Assembly (NCBI RefSeq): GCF_947258925.1
Contig: NZ_CAMYKG010000016.1
Span: 1 to 57,240, forward strand
Direction: 5' to 3'
DNA from: an uncultured Eudoraea sp.
GTDB taxonomy: Bacteria > Bacteroidota > Bacteroidia > Flavobacteriales > Flavobacteriaceae
Length of the DNA: 57,240 nucleotides
In this document: positions 35,338-43,629 of the stretch, piece by piece
How positions within the stretch are numbered: the stretch's first letter is position 1
Layout of the letters: every line of letters begins with the position of its first letter
Notes under the pieces: model-generated
The model's input: the letters and a program-made list of their open reading frames with translations, nothing else
Told to the model about the DNA's origin: nothing
Database searches by the model: none
Made by a program: the position numbers and the translations under genes

Positions 35338-35460
35338 ATGGATTTTTTAACCTGGTTTCCTTATGCAGGCATCGTCATCTTGGTTGTTATTAATACCATC
35401 CTGGTGTTGAACAGAGATATTAAAGTTGACCGCGATACTGACGATAACCTACCTAAATAA
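35338..35460 (+). CDS. 40-residue single-pass membrane microprotein coupled to a symporter
   Basis: The frame runs ATG 35338 to TAA 35460. Residues about 7-26 are one hydrophobic helix (FPYAGIVILVVINTILVL), followed by a charged tail NRDIKVDRDTDDNLPK. It begins one base after the ligase stop, and its stop shares its last base with the ATG of the symporter gene (TAATG), the hallmark of coupled translation. Small accessory membrane proteins next to solute:sodium symporters are known (for example YhdT beside PanF), so it is likely a subunit or stabiliser of the transporter. Confidence 0.8.
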   Translation: MDFLTWFPYAGIVILVVINTILVLNRDIKVDRDTDDNLPK

Positions 35461-36977
35461 TGGAATATATTAAAGAGCACTACGTAACGCTGTTACTTAC
35501 TTCTATTTATGTTTATGGATGCTTGTATATTGGTTGGTACTTTAAGAAGAAAGCAAGACGGGGTGTGGAGGGTTATTATGTGGCCAAAAGAGAAATTCCC
35601 GGATGGGTAATATCCCTTGCGTTTTTTTCCACATCAGCGAGCACAAACACTTATATTGGACAGGCGGGTATTTCTTTTCAATATGGACTGTCCTGGGCAT
35701 GGATGGGTTTAATATGGACCTTTTTCTGTGTAATTTCCTGGCAGCTTTTAGGGCCCAGAATGCGGTATCAAACGGCTCGCCTGAAATCCTTTACAATTCC
35801 CGATTATTTTCATTTGCGTTATAAAAGTACCCTGGCAAAAAGCATTCGCGTTTTATCGGCTTTCATAATTCTTTTTGCAACTATATGGTATATGGTGGGG
35901 ATAGCCAAAGGTTGTGCGCACGTCCTGACTTCCGTACTGGACATTCCTTATGAGTACGGTGCGTTTGCCATTATTTTCATTACCTGCGTCTACACCATTT
36001 GGGGGGGAATGTACAGTGTCTTATGGACAGATGCCATTCAGGGGATTATTATGTTTGGTGTTGCTATATTGATGTTAATGGTGCCTTTTATTTATTTAGG
36101 TGGGTTTGATAATGTAATGGACAGCATATCGATGACAGAACACCTTACAAAGTCGGGTGAACCTATTGGTAATGGTCTTGTGGTCTTTGGTCAATTAGTG
36201 TCTTTTCTGTATATCCTTGGTATTGGCTTATCTATTGGAATGAAACAGATTTCCGAGCCTAAAAACCTTATCCGTTTCTATTCCATCAATAACGCGAAAA
36301 GCATGCGTTTCGCAATGATCTGGACGCCCATTTTTCTTGGTATATCCCTGATATGTGTAATGGGATTGGGCGCGCTGGTACATGGGATGACAACTTTTGA
36401 AGAGGCAAACTACCTGATTCATAATACCGATGAGGTCATTGGTTTTATGTTAAACAAATTTGATAACAAGCTCGTTAGCGGTATTTGCGTCGCAGGATTG
36501 TTCGCTGCAGGGATGTCTTCTTTGGCATCTGTAATAATTATTATTGGAACTGCTTTTGTAAATGATATCTGGCATGTGCTTAAACCAATGCAGGTAACTA
36601 AAATTATTCCCAGGACGAAGTGGTTTATGGGGATTTATTGCCTTATGGTTTATGTGCTTACATTGTACCCCTTAGCTGGCATAGTAGAACTAACTGCATT
36701 TGCAGGGGCTGTTTTCGCGGCAAGTTTTTTCCCTGCTATTTTTGGTGGCCTCTATTTCAAATGGGGTACAGACCTCGGTGCGCTGTCATCCATGATAGTG
36801 GGTATTTTAGTAAATATTATCTGGCGTTTTGGATTTCGATTTAATTATCCCGGTCTTCAGGATATACACGAAATTATCCCGGCATTTTTATTTGCGTTGA
36901 TAGCGTATATAGTAGTTAGTATATTTAGTAAAAAAAGGAGGCCGGACAAACAACATCTTGCCAATGTTTTTGACTGA
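35460..36977 (+). CDS. Sodium:solute symporter (SSS family)
   Basis: The 505-residue protein has about 13 hydrophobic segments. It carries the family features: an N-terminal REIPGWVISLAFFSTSAST, the AIWGGMYS-like segment YTIWGGMYSVLWTDAIQG (typical after the fifth helix) and the SSS signature region ISGICVAGLFAAGMSSLASV-like stretch near residues 340-360. It takes up an organic solute, probably a sugar or carboxylate, with sodium. It is translated from the stop codon of the microprotein gene. It ends the rightward cluster and converges on the GNAT gene. Confidence 0.93.
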   Translation: MEYIKEHYVTLLLTSIYVYGCLYIGWYFKKKARRGVEGYYVAKREIPGWVISLAFFSTSASTNTYIGQAGISFQYGLSWAWMGLIWTFFCVISWQLLGPRMRYQTARLKSFTIPDYFHLRYKSTLAKSIRVLSAFIILFATIWYMVGIAKGCAHVLTSVLDIPYEYGAFAIIFITCVYTIWGGMYSVLWTDAIQGIIMFGVAILMLMVPFIYLGGFDNVMDSISMTEHLTKSGEPIGNGLVVFGQLVSFLYILGIGLSIGMKQISEPKNLIRFYSINNAKSMRFAMIWTPIFLGISLICVMGLGALVHGMTTFEEANYLIHNTDEVIGFMLNKFDNKLVSGICVAGLFAAGMSSLASVIIIIGTAFVNDIWHVLKPMQVTKIIPRTKWFMGIYCLMVYVLTLYPLAGIVELTAFAGAVFAASFFPAIFGGLYFKWGTDLGALSSMIVGILVNIIWRFGFRFNYPGLQDIHEIIPAFLFALIAYIVVSIFSKKRRPDKQHLANVFD

Positions 36978-36998
36978 AATTAGTCTTCTCGTTCTGAG

Positions 36999-37439
36999 TT
37001 ACTTTTTAATCATGAGGATATGCGGGATATCATCTTCCAGATAAACTTCTCCCACCGGGTTGAAACCTAATTCTTTATAAAATTTCTGTAAATACGTCTG
37101 TGCAGAAATTTGAATTGTAGTTGTGTTGTAGTGGTCTCTAACTGCTTGTATTGAGGCCTCCATTATTACTTTACCATACCCCTCTTTCCTTGCTGATTTT
37201 TTGACGACAACCCGGCCTATACAGGCTTGGTCCATATAATCTCCGGGGCCGAAAATTCTGGTGTAGGCCATAATTTCATTGTTCCCGGTTCCGATAATAT
37301 GAAGGGCTTTAAAGTCTTTTCCATCCATATCCTGATATACACAATCCTGTTCCACTACAAAAACTTCAGATCGCAATTGAAGTATCTGGTAGAGTTCCCG
37401 GGTGGTCAGCTCCTGAAAAGATTTTGTTTGGATATCCAT
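36999..37439 (-). CDS. GNAT-family N-acetyltransferase (ElaA type)
   Basis: The 146-residue protein matches the ElaA subfamily of GNAT acetyltransferases: LYQILQLRSEVFVVEQDCVYQD near the start, IGRVVVKKSARKEGYGKVIM as the acetyl-CoA binding strand and Q/RxxGxG/A-type loop (RKEGYG), and YLQKFYKELGF toward the end. The substrate is unknown. It follows the CDF gene with three bases between the genes, so it belongs to a leftward group rpiB, CDF exporter, GNAT. Confidence 0.9.
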   Translation of the reverse strand: MDIQTKSFQELTTRELYQILQLRSEVFVVEQDCVYQDMDGKDFKALHIIGTGNNEIMAYTRIFGPGDYMDQACIGRVVVKKSARKEGYGKVIMEASIQAVRDHYNTTTIQISAQTYLQKFYKELGFNPVGEVYLEDDIPHILMIKK

Positions 37440-37442
37440 CTG

Positions 37443-38366
37443 TTAATCCTGCACTATAACTTTTTTACTATCACATTTACCAAATTCGGGTTGTATATTC
37501 AAATGGTTTATACCAAACTTATGATATACTTCTTCTTCGATTATTTCCAGGATCTTATCAAATTCTGATAGGTTAATATCCCGATCAAAATCAATATGCG
37601 CTTCAAGGTGTACCTCATCTTCGTTTAGCTGCCAGATATGTACATGGTGTACATTTTTTACGGTTTTTATTTGCGTAATAGTTGATACTATTTGCTGAAC
37701 CTCCAGGGTGTTCGGCGTAAAGAGCATTAAAACCCTTGTAGAAGATTTTAAAAGGTCATACCCCATGTAAATTAAATAAAGGGCAATCAGGATGGTTAAC
37801 GCAGGATCTACCCAATAAAGTGCATAAAACTTCATCAATAGGCCACCTACAAGGACAGCTACCGAGGCCATCATATCCGTAAACAAATGAAGGTATGCAG
37901 ATTTCATATTCATGTTTACATCAGCATCTTTCTTAATTAAAAGAACGCTAAATCCATTGGCAGCAATCCCTAATAGTGCCAGCCATATAACCAAATTTGA
38001 TTCAATTTCAACGGGGTTTATAAATCTTTCAATGGCTTCTTTCACCAATATTATTGCAACGATGATTAAGGTTGAAGAATTGACAAAAGCTGCAATTATT
38101 TCGGCTCGTTTATATCCGAAAGTCTTGTTTACAGAAGCTTTCTTTTTCGACAATACGGTGGCTACATAACTAATTATCAGGGAAAGGACATCGCTAAAAT
38201 TATGGAGCGCGTCTGATAGCAAAGAGAGACTTCCTGAAATTATCCCACCAATAACCTGGGCTAAAGTTATTAGTATATTGAGAAATATGGTTATAAAAAG
38301 ATTTCTCCCCTTTAAATCCCTGTGGTTGTGTGAATGAGAGTGATTATGAGAATGTGAATGACCCAT
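37443..38366 (-). CDS. Zinc-type cation diffusion facilitator
   Basis: The 307-residue protein begins with a His-rich metal-binding stretch (HSHSHNHSHSHNH, residues 3-15), then six transmembrane helices and a cytoplasmic C-terminal domain (about 215-307). The transport site reads HxxxD twice: His55/Asp59 in DALHNFSD and His160/Asp164 in HLFTDMMAS. This pattern is typical of Zn-transporting CDF members. It should export zinc (or cobalt or cadmium) against a proton gradient. The rpiB gene lies nine bases upstream. Confidence 0.95.
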   Translation of the reverse strand: MGHSHSHNHSHSHNHRDLKGRNLFITIFLNILITLAQVIGGIISGSLSLLSDALHNFSDVLSLIISYVATVLSKKKASVNKTFGYKRAEIIAAFVNSSTLIIVAIILVKEAIERFINPVEIESNLVIWLALLGIAANGFSVLLIKKDADVNMNMKSAYLHLFTDMMASVAVLVGGLLMKFYALYWVDPALTILIALYLIYMGYDLLKSSTRVLMLFTPNTLEVQQIVSTITQIKTVKNVHHVHIWQLNEDEVHLEAHIDFDRDINLSEFDKILEIIEEEVYHKFGINHLNIQPEFGKCDSKKVIVQD

Positions 38367-38375
38367 GTATATTCT

Positions 38376-38807
38376 TTAGGAACAAGGTATTTTATCAACT
38401 CTTCTTTCGTGTCTTCCACCTTCAAATTCTGTATTAAGAAAAGTTTTAACCATATCTAAAGCCTGGCTAAGAGAAATAAAACGCGCAGGAAGACTAAGTA
38501 TATTGGCATTATTATGTTCCCTTGCTAATTTAACAATTTCCCTGTTCCAGCATAGGGCTGCTCTTATACCCCTGTGTTTATTGGCTGTCATACTTGCACC
38601 ATTACCGCTACCGCAGATAATAATTCCCGAATCGGCATTCTTGTTTTCAACATCAACTGCAACAGGATGTATAAAATCCGGATAATCCACACTATCCGAA
38701 CCATCAGTCCCGTGATTTATTACTTCTATTTGCATGGACTTAAGCAGGCCTACGATTGCCAGTTTATATTCCGTACCGGCATGATCATTTCCAATAGATA
38801 TTTTCAT
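38376..38807 (-). CDS. rpiB: Ribose 5-phosphate isomerase B
   Basis: The 143-residue protein belongs to the RpiB/LacAB family and interconverts ribulose 5-phosphate and ribose 5-phosphate. IGNDHAGTEYK (Asp8, His9) is the N-terminal substrate-binding segment. Cys65 in IIICGSGNGASMTANKHRG is the proton-transfer residue, and REHNNANILSLPAR holds the second His. Length is normal. It is the first leftward gene beside the AT-rich gap. Confidence 0.95.
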   Translation of the reverse strand: MKISIGNDHAGTEYKLAIVGLLKSMQIEVINHGTDGSDSVDYPDFIHPVAVDVENKNADSGIIICGSGNGASMTANKHRGIRAALCWNREIVKLAREHNNANILSLPARFISLSQALDMVKTFLNTEFEGGRHERRVDKIPCS

Positions 38808-39420
38808 ACTATAAGGGTATTTACAATTAATACAAAGTTACAAATACGTTTGGTATGGCTTCCTTTAAATGTTGTTAACATCAAATTTTATAAAAACGTA
38901 TAAGTATTTGACTGATAAGATATTGTAAGATTATAAGATTTGTTAATAAACCAAGGATAACAACTGAGTACTATTTTTTATAATATGACTAAAAAAATGT
39001 TGTACAAAACCTCCGGATATTTTAAAAATCTTATTCTTAAAAATTAGCAGAAAGATATCAAAAGAAAAAGTATTGAAGTTAACAGCTATCAGAAAATTAG
39101 TTATAAATAATACTATGTTGAAATAGGTTATTAAGAATAGTTCATAAATAGCCTAAACAACTGATTAATAGAAGATCCATTATTTTTTAAACTGTGAATA
39201 AACTTAATTACTTGTTCAAAACAATAAATCCTGTAAACTTTTATCAGTACTATTAACAAACAATCATAAACATCATTTTATATAGAAATTAATAAAAGAA
39301 AATAATAATAATTTAATATATGTTGATATGTTATTTAAGTGTTAATCGCACTTAATTGATATTGGGATAATTAATTGCTATGGATTATAATTCGTACTTT
39401 TCGGCTCAAATAAAGAATTG
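38808..39420. other. AT-rich 613-bp divergent intergenic region, possible replication-origin-like
   Basis: No credible gene is seen. The sequence is strongly AT-rich with many short A/T runs. One good DnaA-box-like site occurs: TGTGAATAA at 39193-39201, which is TTATTCACA on the minus strand. Weaker relatives are TGTTAATAA at 38941-38949 and CTATTAACA at 39250-39258. Genes point away on both sides (rpiB left, rnr right). One strong box is too little to call an origin; a long regulatory leader for rnr is an alternative. Confidence 0.35.
39375..39402 (+). promoter_or_regulatory. Promoter candidate for rnr
   Basis: TTG at 39375-39377 is followed after 17 bases by TACTTTTC (39395-39402), one mismatch from TAnnTTTG. 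The rnr ATG is 18 bases downstream. Confidence 0.45.
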
Positions 39421-41607
39421 ATGTCGAAGAAGAAGAAAAGGGCTAAAAGCCATAAGAAAAATGAGATTACCAAAGGAATACTTACAGTCCTGGAGAGAGA
39501 ACCGTCTAAGAGTTTTAATTATAAACAAGTTGCGTCAAAACTGGAAATTAGGGATACTGAAAGTAGGAATTTGTTAATTAGGAGATTAGGTGAATTAAAA
39601 AAGGAAAAACGAATTCAGGAAAATTCAAGAGGAAAGTACCAGGCTATAACGAATGGTAAATACTACCAGGGAAAAGTTGATATTACAACAAGGGGAAATG
39701 CCTATGTAGTTGTGGATGAATTAGAGAAAGACGTCTTTGTACCTTTTAACAGGATCAACAGAGCTTTTCATGGTGATATTGTTGAGGTTGATATCTTCAA
39801 AAGAAAGAATGCTAAAAAACCGGAAGGAGAAATAAAAAAGGTTCTGGAACGTAAAAAGGTAAGGTTTGTTGGTATAGTAGATTTACAAAAGACCTTTGCT
39901 TTTATAAGACCTACCGATATAAGAATGTATACTGATATATTTATACGTCCCGAGGATATTGGTAAGGCTAAAAACGGGGAAAAAGTATTGGTTGAAATTA
40001 TAGATTGGCCGGATAAGGCCGATTCTCCTATTGGTAAAATAATTGAAATACTGGGAATACCGGGAGAACACCATACAGAAATCCATGCTATTCTGGCAGA
40101 GTATGGACTACCTTCTGAATTTCCTCATGAAGTGGAACATTATGCCAATACCCTGGATACTTCAATTAAGCAGGAAGAAATTGATAAAAGAAAGGATTTA
40201 AGGGAAACCCTTACGTTTACAATAGATCCAAAAGATGCAAAGGATTTTGATGATGCACTGTCGTTTGAAGTCCTGGAGAATGGTAATTTCTCAATTGGTA
40301 TTCATATTGCAGACGTGTCACATTATTTAAAACCGGACACCATATTGGAAGAAGAAGCCTATGAAAGGGCTACTTCAGTATACCTGGTAGACAGGGTTGT
40401 GCCTATGCTACCGGAAATATTATCTAATAATGCATGTTCCCTGAGACCGCATGAGGACAAATATACTTTCTCGGCAATTTTTGAAATGGATAAAAACTGT
40501 AGTATAAAGAATCAATGGTTTGGACGTACTGTAATTAATTCAAATGAACGATTTGCTTATGAAGAAGCCCAGTATATTATAGAATCCGGTGAGGGATCCA
40601 TTCCTGAAGCTGTTTCTATTAGGAATAAGGCGTACACGGTAAATAAAGACACCGTTCAGGCTATTACTACCTTAGATCAACTCGCAAAAAAGATGCGTCA
40701 AAGAAGGATGGATTCGGGAGCTATTTCATTTGATAAGGTAGAAGTGAAATTTAATCTTGACGCTGAAAACCAACCTCAGAGTGTTTATTTTAAAGAAGCC
40801 AAGGATGCAAATAAGTTAATTGAGGAGTTTATGTTGTTGGCGAATAGAAAAGTCGCTGAATTTATAGGTAAACAAAAACCAACAAAGACATTTGTTTACA
40901 GAATTCATGATCAACCGGATGAAGAGAAATTAATGGCACTAAACAGCATTATTTATCGTTTTGGACATAGACTTAACCTTAAAGATAAAAATAGCGTTAA
41001 CGCGTCTTTAAACAAGCTCTTAGAGGATGTTAAGGGTAAGAAAGAACAAAATCTTGTAGATACTTTGGCTATTCGCAGTATGAGTAAGGCTGTTTACAGC
41101 ACGGATAATATTGGGCATTATGGTTTGGCATTTGATTATTATTCTCATTTTACCTCACCAATAAGGCGTTATCCTGATGTTTTAGTGCATAGATTATTAC
41201 AACATTATTTAGATGGTGGCAAACCTCCGAATAATGAACACTATGAAGAATTATGTAAACATTCTTCGAATATGGAGAATTTAGCGGCTAGTGCAGAGCG
41301 CGATTCTGTAAAATATATGCAGATAAAATTTATGCAGGATCATAAAGATCAGGTGTTTGCCGGGGTTATTTCAGGAGTAACGGAATGGGGAATTTATGTA
41401 GAAATAATCGAAAATAAGTGCGAAGGTATGGTCCGAATTCGGGATATAAAAGATGATTATTATACCTTTGATGAAAGTGAGTTTGCGATAATTGGCGAAC
41501 GTACACATAGAAAATACCAGCTGGGCGACACAGTAAATGTCATGGTAAAAAGTTCGGATTTAATTAAACGACATTTAGATTTCTCGCTTGTTGATCAACA
41601 AGAATAA
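39421..41607 (+). CDS. rnr: Ribonuclease R
   Basis: The 728-residue exoribonuclease has a basic N-terminus (MSKKKKRAKSHKKN), a winged-helix-like region with two cold-shock/OB domains (about 70-225), and an RNB catalytic domain. The metal-binding motif is DPKDAKDFDDAL (Asp269, Asp272, Asp277, Asp278). SHFTSPIRRYPDVLVHRLLQ is the conserved end of RNB. A C-terminal S1 domain covers about 640-725 (FAGVISGVTEWGIYVEI). It degrades structured RNA 3' to 5'. The ATG at 39421 is preferred; a TTG lies directly before it. Two exported or membrane protein genes follow rightward. Confidence 0.97.
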   Translation: MSKKKKRAKSHKKNEITKGILTVLEREPSKSFNYKQVASKLEIRDTESRNLLIRRLGELKKEKRIQENSRGKYQAITNGKYYQGKVDITTRGNAYVVVDELEKDVFVPFNRINRAFHGDIVEVDIFKRKNAKKPEGEIKKVLERKKVRFVGIVDLQKTFAFIRPTDIRMYTDIFIRPEDIGKAKNGEKVLVEIIDWPDKADSPIGKIIEILGIPGEHHTEIHAILAEYGLPSEFPHEVEHYANTLDTSIKQEEIDKRKDLRETLTFTIDPKDAKDFDDALSFEVLENGNFSIGIHIADVSHYLKPDTILEEEAYERATSVYLVDRVVPMLPEILSNNACSLRPHEDKYTFSAIFEMDKNCSIKNQWFGRTVINSNERFAYEEAQYIIESGEGSIPEAVSIRNKAYTVNKDTVQAITTLDQLAKKMRQRRMDSGAISFDKVEVKFNLDAENQPQSVYFKEAKDANKLIEEFMLLANRKVAEFIGKQKPTKTFVYRIHDQPDEEKLMALNSIIYRFGHRLNLKDKNSVNASLNKLLEDVKGKKEQNLVDTLAIRSMSKAVYSTDNIGHYGLAFDYYSHFTSPIRRYPDVLVHRLLQHYLDGGKPPNNEHYEELCKHSSNMENLAASAERDSVKYMQIKFMQDHKDQVFAGVISGVTEWGIYVEIIENKCEGMVRIRDIKDDYYTFDESEFAIIGERTHRKYQLGDTVNVMVKSSDLIKRHLDFSLVDQQE

Positions 41608-41666
41608 CAGCTAATTTTGGAATAGAATTTGTTTATTTAATAAAAACAGACACTAACACCAATATA

Positions 41667-42347
41667 ATGAGACTAGCAGTACTATTTTTTTTCTTGCTGT
41701 TTCTTGTACCGATGGTAAAGGCTCAGGACGGAGAAATCAGTATAAATTTGGATAAGTTTACTGAGGTAAAAGCATTTGATGGTATATCTGTAAACCTGAT
41801 AAAATCAAATGAAAACAAAGCCGTTATAACCGGAGCCAATAAAGACAAGGTTAAGTTTGTAAACGATGATGGTATTTTAAAAATCCGCATGGAAATAAAT
41901 AAGATTTTTAGCGGATACCGAACTTTTGTTAACCTCTATTATTCCCAAAAATTAGTTGTCATTGATGTGAATGAAGACGCAAGGATAAGCTCAGACGAAA
42001 TGATCAGTCAGGACGTCATAGAATTAAAGGCTCAGGAGGGAGGCGAAGTTAGGATAATGGCAGAGGTAGAGCAGATGTTAATCAGGTCTGTTTCAGGAGG
42101 TGTTATTACTGCAACAGGAGCTTCAGACGTTCAGGACGTTGCTATAAATACCGGTGGTTCATACAACGGTAAGGAATTTAAAACGAAATTTACTACGGTT
42201 AACGTTAATGCAGGATCCAGTGCAGAGATTTTTGCATCAGACTATGTGAAAGCTACGGTAAAAGCAGGAGGAGAAGTATTGGTTTATGGAGATCCTGCAA
42301 AAATGGATGAGAAAACTGTGTTCGGCGGCAAAGTAACAAGAATGTAA
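41667..42347 (+). CDS. DUF2807 (head GIN domain) exported protein
   Basis: The 226-residue protein has a signal peptide ending near MVKAQ. The mature part is beta-helix-like and repetitive: INLDKFTEVKAFDGISVNLI, then repeated short strands such as VIELKAQEGGEVRIMAEVEQ and ISSDEMI, the pattern of the auto-transporter-like head GIN domain common in Bacteroidota. The role is unknown; it may be a surface or periplasmic scaffold. It lies 60 bp after rnr and 17 bp before the LysE-type gene. Confidence 0.85.
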   Translation: MRLAVLFFFLLFLVPMVKAQDGEISINLDKFTEVKAFDGISVNLIKSNENKAVITGANKDKVKFVNDDGILKIRMEINKIFSGYRTFVNLYYSQKLVVIDVNEDARISSDEMISQDVIELKAQEGGEVRIMAEVEQMLIRSVSGGVITATGASDVQDVAINTGGSYNGKEFKTKFTTVNVNAGSSAEIFASDYVKATVKAGGEVLVYGDPAKMDEKTVFGGKVTRM

Positions 42348-42364
42348 AGGAATTCAATTAGTAG

Positions 42365-43030
42365 ATGTTAGAGGATATTCAGGCAGCGATACCATTAGGT
42401 TTTTTATTAGCCTTTATGATTGGACCTGTATTTTTTGTGCTACTGGAAACTAGTGCAACCAAGGGGTTCAGGGCAGGTTTATTTTTTGACCTGGGAGTGA
42501 TTCTGGCAGATATAATTTTTCTTACAATAGCTTATTTCAGTAGTTTTCAGTTGCTTGAAAATTTAAGCAATCAGCCGGGCCTCTATGTGTTCGGAGGTGT
42601 TATTTTACTTGTTTACGGCATTACCACTTTTTTTAATAGAGATTACAATAGGGGAAGGCCGGATATCAAGCCCAGGAAAGGCGGTTATTTAAGCCTTTTT
42701 ATAAAAGGTTTCCTGTTAAACTTTATAAATATAGGAGTGCTTGTTTTTTGGTTGGGTGTTATCATAATCGTGGGTCCGAGCCTGGATAATGAACCAAATA
42801 GGATTATAGTATTCTTTTCTACCATGCTTGCAGCTTATTTAATAACAGACGTCTTTAAAATATTACTTGCAAAGCAACTTCGGCGTAAACTTACCATCGA
42901 AAGAATTCGTTGGGTTAAAAAGGTACTGGGAATTGTATTGGCTATTTGCGGGCTTGTGCTGATTATTAAAGGGTTTCTTCCTAAAGATAAATTGAATATT
43001 GAGAAAGGGATAGAGTACATAAGTGAATGA
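42365..43030 (+). CDS. LysE-family translocator
   Basis: The 221-residue membrane protein has six hydrophobic segments and the LysE/RhtB N-terminal pattern: PLGFLLAFMIGPVFFVLLETSATKGF is typical in arrangement (the GP pair near residue 20 and the helix after it). It likely exports an amino acid or other small solute. A terminator hairpin follows 51 bases after the stop. Confidence 0.88.
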   Translation: MLEDIQAAIPLGFLLAFMIGPVFFVLLETSATKGFRAGLFFDLGVILADIIFLTIAYFSSFQLLENLSNQPGLYVFGGVILLVYGITTFFNRDYNRGRPDIKPRKGGYLSLFIKGFLLNFINIGVLVFWLGVIIIVGPSLDNEPNRIIVFFSTMLAAYLITDVFKILLAKQLRRKLTIERIRWVKKVLGIVLAICGLVLIIKGFLPKDKLNIEKGIEYISE

Positions 43031-43080
43031 AATCTACTTAATACTGGAAAGCGCGAGAAACCTCAGGTCATTTTAATAAA

Positions 43081-43105
43081 AAAACCCCTCATATTGAGGG
43101 GTTTT
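43081..43105. terminator. Bidirectional terminator between lysE-type gene and tRNA-Cys
   Basis: A ten-base-pair perfect stem (43081-43090 AAAACCCCTC with 43096-43105 GAGGGGTTTT) has a five-base loop and T-runs on both strands. It can end transcription from the left (rnr to LysE) and from the right (tRNA-Cys, whose 3' end is at 43109). Confidence 0.9.
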
Positions 43106-43108
43106 TTG

Positions 43109-43179
43109 AGGCATCGAGCGGATTCGAACCGCTGTACAAGCTTTTGCAGAGCTGTGCCTAGCCACTCGGCCACGATGCC
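43109..43179 (-). tRNA. tRNA-Cys (anticodon GCA)
   Basis: On the minus strand, acceptor GGCATCG pairs with CGATGCC, D arm is GGCCGAGTGGCTAGGC-like, the anticodon stem-loop is AGCTCTGCAAAAGCT with GCA, and the T loop is GGTTCGAATCC. The discriminator is U73, an identity element of tRNA-Cys. CCA is not encoded. A terminator follows within four bases. Confidence 0.97.
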
Positions 43180-43190
43180 GTTTAAAGGCG

Positions 43191-43198
43191 CAAAGGTA
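43191..43198 (-). promoter_or_regulatory. -7 element of tRNA-Cys
   Basis: Minus-strand TACCTTTG matches TAnnTTTG and is followed by GC. It sits 11 bases upstream of the mature tRNA 5' end. No clear TTG is seen at -33; the region there is A/T-rich. Confidence 0.5.
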
Positions 43199-43226
43199 CT
43201 ATTTTTTCCTACTTAGAAAAAGAAAC

Positions 43227-43586
43227 TTAAGGTCTCTTTTCTTTAAGTGTTACTGTAACCATTTCAACATCACCCCTTATTGGCGGATTTATTTTAGAAA
43301 CAGCAACCACAGTCTTCTCAGCGGCTTTAACTTCATTAAAAACACGGTTGATTATTCTTTTGGCCACGTGTTCTAAAAGATTTGAACTGATCTTCATTTC
43401 TTGCTTGACTATGCTGTTGATAAGCACATAGTCAATGGTGTCATTTAAATTGTCTGAGGCGGATGCTTTTTCCAGGTTTGAAAAAACTTCTACAGTAACA
43501 AGATAGTCACTTCCTATAAGACGTTCTTCATTTAAACATCCATGATAGGCATAAACCCTAATATTGCGTACTGTAATTTTACCCAC
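43227..43586 (-). CDS. folB: Dihydroneopterin aldolase
   Basis: The 119-residue protein converts 7,8-dihydroneopterin to 6-hydroxymethyl-dihydropterin in folate synthesis. VYAYHGCLNEER holds the family Glu (20 or 21), TIDYVLIN the Tyr53 region, LLEHVAKRI the pterin-binding Glu72, and Lys98 in VSKINPPI is the catalytic lysine. Length is normal. A -7-like element lies 17 bases upstream of the start, right after the SprF-like gene's stop. Confidence 0.93.
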   Translation of the reverse strand: MGKITVRNIRVYAYHGCLNEERLIGSDYLVTVEVFSNLEKASASDNLNDTIDYVLINSIVKQEMKISSNLLEHVAKRIINRVFNEVKAAEKTVVAVSKINPPIRGDVEMVTVTLKEKRP

Positions 43587-43603
43587 GAGTTATTAAGTTT
43601 TTG

Positions 43604-43611
43604 CAAACTTA
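43604..43611 (-). promoter_or_regulatory. Putative -7 element of folB
   Basis: Minus-strand TAAGTTTG followed by CA fits TAnnTTTG and lies 17 bases before the folB start, suggesting transcription independent of the upstream T9SS genes. Confidence 0.4.
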
Positions 43612-43629
43612 ACTTAAACTGCTGAGATT

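Noticed and set aside
35206-35460. 84-codon frame starting inside the ligase gene and ending at the microprotein stop
   Set aside because: The first part is an out-of-frame reading of the ligase; only the last 40 codons, from the ATG at 35338, are credible.
43081-43105. CRISPR or tandem repeat array in the hairpin region
   Set aside because: A single inverted repeat with T-runs is explained as a terminator; no spacers or repeats follow.
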